Assembly: GCA_007258455.2 (NCBI GenBank)
Contig: VDFB02139129.1
Location: 49,632-113,631 of the forward strand
DNA from: Sequoia sempervirens
Taxonomy: Eukaryota; Streptophyta; Pinopsida; Cupressales; Cupressaceae
Length of the DNA: 64,000 bases
Reading direction: 5' to 3'
The notes under the pieces are model-generated. The model made no database searches and was not told the DNA's origin. It saw nothing but the letters and a program-made list of their open reading frames with translations. The position numbers were made by a program, and so were the translations under genes. This document shows positions 61,199 to 64,000 of the stretch, in pieces; the first letter of the stretch is position 1, and each line of letters begins with the position of its first letter.

Positions 61199-61270
61199 TA
61201 GCATACCTATATTAATTAATAATACATGTAAAACATGCCGAGAGTTATCTTTATCAAGATGCCTATTGAC
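61199..61270 (+). repeat. Single arm of the foldback element
   Basis: 'ctagcatacc...aacatgccgagagttatc' to 'aagatgcctatt' matches the arms at 63631 and 63810 (ctagcatat...aatatgccgagagatatcc...aggcgcctatt) with several changes. The opposite arm is not seen next to it. Confidence 0.65.
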
Positions 61271-61497
61271 TTGAAAAAATGCATACAATTTAATGAATAT
61301 GAATTTGGAAAGCAATCATTTTGATTTCATTATTGTTTGTGTCATTGTTTATCTCAATTCCCATATATAAGGGTACACATTGAAATTTGAAATCATACCA
61401 AATTGTCTATAACAACAATGAACCAAGAACAATAAATTTAAAAGCAAAAATGTTCATCAATCATTAGATTTAGTATTGACAGCATCAAAGAAGTATA

Positions 61498-61918
61498 TCA
61501 TGACAAAATGGCATTAACTAACTTAGATATATCTGTTGAAAAGGACCTTTGTATAATGTGTGAAAACTTAACATCATCTTGTTTTTCATGCTTCAAAATG
61601 TTCAATTCTTTTATTGTTACACCCTTAATTTCTTCTGCCACTTCTTCAAAAGTTGTAATCCAAGTGAATGAAGTATGGTCTTCCACTTTGCATTGAAGTA
61701 TATAGTTATAATCACATTTAGGGAAAGTTTTATCACATCTTCCACAATACCACTGACCATTTTCATTAGTGTTTACCTTCTTTTTACAGGGCCTATCTCC
61801 AATTTTCAAGGGGCATGTTGTATAACAAAAAAATTCTACCTTAATGAAAGATAAGGTAGCTTTTATCACTATCCAATAAGGTTTACCAAAGTTGGCAAGG
61901 TCTTGATCCTATATTTGT
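61498..61918 (-). pseudogene. RPA70 C-terminal zinc domain (DBD-C) fragment
   Basis: Minus-strand reading 'KATLSFIKVEFFCYTTCPL', then 'IGDRPCKKKV', 'GQWYCGRCDKTF', 'CDYNYILQCKVEDHTSFTWI' and 'TFEEVAEEI' corresponds to the DNA-binding domain C of replication protein A large subunit, which reads CYTACPL..GDR.C.KKV, C..C..EF, DYRYLLQ..I.DHTG.TWVTAFQE. All four zinc cysteines are present. Upstream, 'SQI-DQDLANFGKPYWIVI' matches the segment before it, but Lys is replaced by TAG (near 61910). The conserved start codon is absent (the frame here begins with GTG). After 'LVNAILS' the match ends in a stop. The rest of the 70-kDa subunit is not in the window, so this is a truncated copy. It abuts telomere-like satellite on its 5' side. 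Confidence 0.85.
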
Positions 61919-61924
61919 GAGATA

Positions 61925-62395
61925 CTGGGGTTAGGAACAAATAGGGTTAGGGTTGGGGTTCAATTACGGCTAGAGTTTAATTAGGGTTAGATTTCAATCA
62001 GGGCTAGAGTTTAGTTAGGGTTAGGGTTCAATTAGGGTTAGGGTTAAGGTTATGGTTTGGGCTAAATCAGGGTTAGAGTGTAATTAGGATTAGGGTTTGG
62101 GTTCAATAAGGGTTAAGGGTTGAACTAGGATAAGGGTTAGGGTTAGAGTGTAATTATGATTAGAGTTTGGGTTTAATTAGGGTTAAATTAGCATTAGATT
62201 AGAATTAGGTTTAACATTAGGATTATGGTTAAGGTTCACTTAGGGAGGGTTAGGGTTAGATTTAGGGTACAATTAGGGTTAAAGATAGGGATAAGCTATA
62301 TTTAGGGTTAGGGTTGAAGGTTAGGGTTAGTGAAAGAATTGGTGTTAGAAATAGGCTTGTGGTTAAGGTTAGGGCTAGCATTAGTGTTAGGCCCT
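61925..62395 (+). repeat. Degenerate telomere-like satellite, G-strand polarity
   Basis: Dense 'ttagggttagggtt' runs with 'caattaggg' spacers. Several perfect TTAGGG doublets and triplets. Confidence 0.92.
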
Positions 62396-63015
62396 GGGTT
62401 ATAAAACACTAAATGTAACCTTAATCCTAATGCTAATCCTAAACCTAATCCTATTAAACTATTCTTCATGCTAACCCCAAACCTAACATTAACTATTAAC
62501 CCTAAACTTAACAACAAACCTAAATGTAACCTTAATCTTAATGCTAACCCTAACCCTAATTTTGATGTGAACCCTGACCCTCATCATAATGTTAACCATA
62601 ATTCTAACCCTAACTATATCTGTAGCCCTAATCCTAACCTAAACCCTAACCCTAACTATATCTCTTAACCCCAACCTAACCATAATCCTAACCCTAAACT
62701 TGATCCAAAACATAACTATAACCCTAATCTTGATAACCTTAACCTCAATTATTACCCCAACCCTAACTATATATATTAACCCTAAACTTGGCCCTAAACC
62801 TTATTGTAACCCTAATCCTCATGCTAACTCGAACCTTAATCCTAAGCTTATCTTGATGATAACCCTAACCCTAACTTTGATGCAAACCATGTCTGTCATC
62901 CTAATATTAACCCTAACCCCAATCCTAACTATATATTAACTCTAACCCTAACCCTAACTATATCTCTAGACCTAACCCTAACCTTACCTATATCTCTTAA
63001 CCTTAACCCTAACCA
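62396..63015 (-). repeat. Degenerate telomere-like satellite, C-strand polarity
   Basis: Dense 'aaccctaaccctaa' words. The polarity flip at about 62395-62410 ('gccctgggttataaaacactaaatg') makes this an inverted partner of the previous array. Asn/Pro/Leu-rich frames here are translation artefacts. Confidence 0.92.
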
Positions 63016-63231
63016 TAATCCTAACTAAATATTGATGATATAATATTTTTTTATTATAATATTATAAATATACTAAAAATATATTTATATATTTTAACTT
63101 AACATTTAAATATTAAATTATATATATTATTTTCTAAAATTGAATTACAAATATTATACTATCATATTATAATAATTTAATATAAAATATATAAATATAA
63201 AAATAATTTATTTAAGATATTACATGTATAT
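62861..63231 (+). repeat. Tandem duplication, unit A (371 bp)
   Basis: The unit begins 'aaccctaaccctaactttgatgcaaacc', runs through the AT-rich 'attgatgatataatattt' and ends 'gatattacatgtat'. It recurs as unit B. Confidence 0.9.
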
Positions 63232-63613
63232 AACCCTAACCCTAATTTTAATGCAAACCTTGTCTCTCATGGTAATATTAACTCTAACCATAACCCTAAC
63301 TATATATTAACTCTAACCCTAACCCTAACTATATCTCCAGACCTAATCCTAACCTTAATTATATCTCTTAACCTTAACCCTAACCCTAATCCTAACTAAA
63401 TATTGTTGATATAATATTTTTATTATAATATTATAAATATACTTAAAATATATTAATATATTTTAACTTAATATTTAAATATTAAGTTATATATATTATT
63501 TTTTTAAATAATATTACAAATATTATACTATCATATTATAATATATTAATTATTATAATTATTTAATATAAAATATATAAATATAAAAATAATTTATTAA
63601 AGATATTACATGT
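63232..63613 (+). repeat. Tandem duplication, unit B
   Basis: Second copy with small differences, ending 'agatattacatgt' next to the foldback element. Its AT-rich part (63410-63610) also resembles 63010-63225. Confidence 0.9.
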
Positions 63614-63992
63614 TGTGTAGCAATTGCTACTAGCATATATATTTAATAATATATATAAAATATGCCGAGAGATATCCTTCTCGAGGAGCCTATTTTTTAA
63701 ATCAATTTCTCACATAAAATTGCAATAGGCGCCTTAGAGAAGGATATCTCTCAGCGTATTTTATATATATTATTAAATATATACTAGAATATATATATAT
63801 TATTTTAATAATATATATAAAATATGCCGAGAGATATCCTTCTCAAGGCGCCTATTCAATTTTTATAATAAAAATTTGATTAAAAATTAGGCGCCTCAAG
63901 AAGGATATCTCTCGGCGTATTTTATAAATATTATTAAAATAATATATATATGCTAGTAGTAGTGGCCGTGCAACATCTAATATCTTAAATAG
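63599..63992. mobile_element. Compound foldback (snapback) element
   Basis: The stretch has nested inverted repeats: an outer pair 'agatattacatgttg' / 'caacatctaatatctt', and two inner hairpins each with arms 'aaaatatgccgagagatatcc' / 'ggatatctctcggcgtatttt' (63653-63765 and 63812-63925). A perfect 14-bp palindrome GTAGCAATTGCTAC (63617-63630) lies at the left. No gene. It resembles a MITE pair or foldback transposon. Confidence 0.85.
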
Positions 63993-64000
63993 TTTTTATT

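Noticed and set aside
62468..62939. Asn/Pro/Leu-rich open frames
   Set aside because: They translate the CCCTAA-type satellite. Absence of stops is a property of the repeat.

Overview
This is plant nuclear DNA: repeat-rich, with very few genes. The best guess is a conifer or other large-genome seed plant. Evidence: several nested LTR retrotransposons with 5-bp target-site duplications, a plant-type Ty3/gypsy (Tat/Ogre-like) element carrying two RNase H domains and an antisense plant-mobile-domain ORF, solo LTRs, a tRNA-type SINE, LINE scraps, long AT-rich spacers and degenerate telomere-like satellite. There is one 100-base assembly gap (34142-34241). No intact conserved gene was found. Recognisable host-gene pieces are fragments: one kinesin-13 exon, a quadruplicated 3' end of a FolD-type folate gene, and a replication protein A (RPA70) zinc-domain piece. 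All domain calls are by eye, without database search. The species is inference.

Layout. 1-5621: an old partial LTR, a 2.8-kb solo LTR of 'family B' (1188-3972) built of GTCTC-N-CCGA-type short repeats, then decayed sequence. 5622-23485: a nearly complete 17.9-kb Ty3/gypsy element (LTRs 5622-6834 and 22275-23485, TSD ACTAC) with PBS, gag-pol (9193-16304, many stops, one frameshift, mutated catalytic residues), tandem repeats, an antisense aORF with a plant mobile domain (20889-18859) and a PPT. Motif arrays (TAGCGCAT-type) sit upstream of both gag and the antisense ORF in the same orientation relative to each ORF. 23491-34141: the older host sequence of that insertion, a long decayed ORF, then a gag remnant split by a second family-B solo LTR (29958-32646, TSD AGAAC). 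34435-38083 (minus): a second long decayed ORF of unknown family. 38636-39750: an array of G-box/hairpin repeats.

39751-47040 is AT-rich and almost empty, holding an inverted-repeat cluster, a kinesin-13 exon, telomere-like satellite and a LINE scrap. 47041-52127 is a four-copy tandem array (about 1.28 kb per unit) of the last two exons of a FolD-like gene, with a SINE in the intron of every copy. 52718-54169 is a third solo LTR (TSD GAACT), sitting where telomere-like satellite switches strand. 55474-56820 holds a small hypothetical ORF whose 3' part is repeated. 59480-59880 is another LINE scrap.

The right end (60840-64000) holds a GA/TA microsatellite, an RPA70 pseudogene piece, telomere-like arrays of both polarities, a 371-bp tandem duplication and a compound foldback element. 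The recognisable genes do not form a working pathway. What ties the window together is layered insertion, solo-LTR formation, gene-fragment capture and local duplication.
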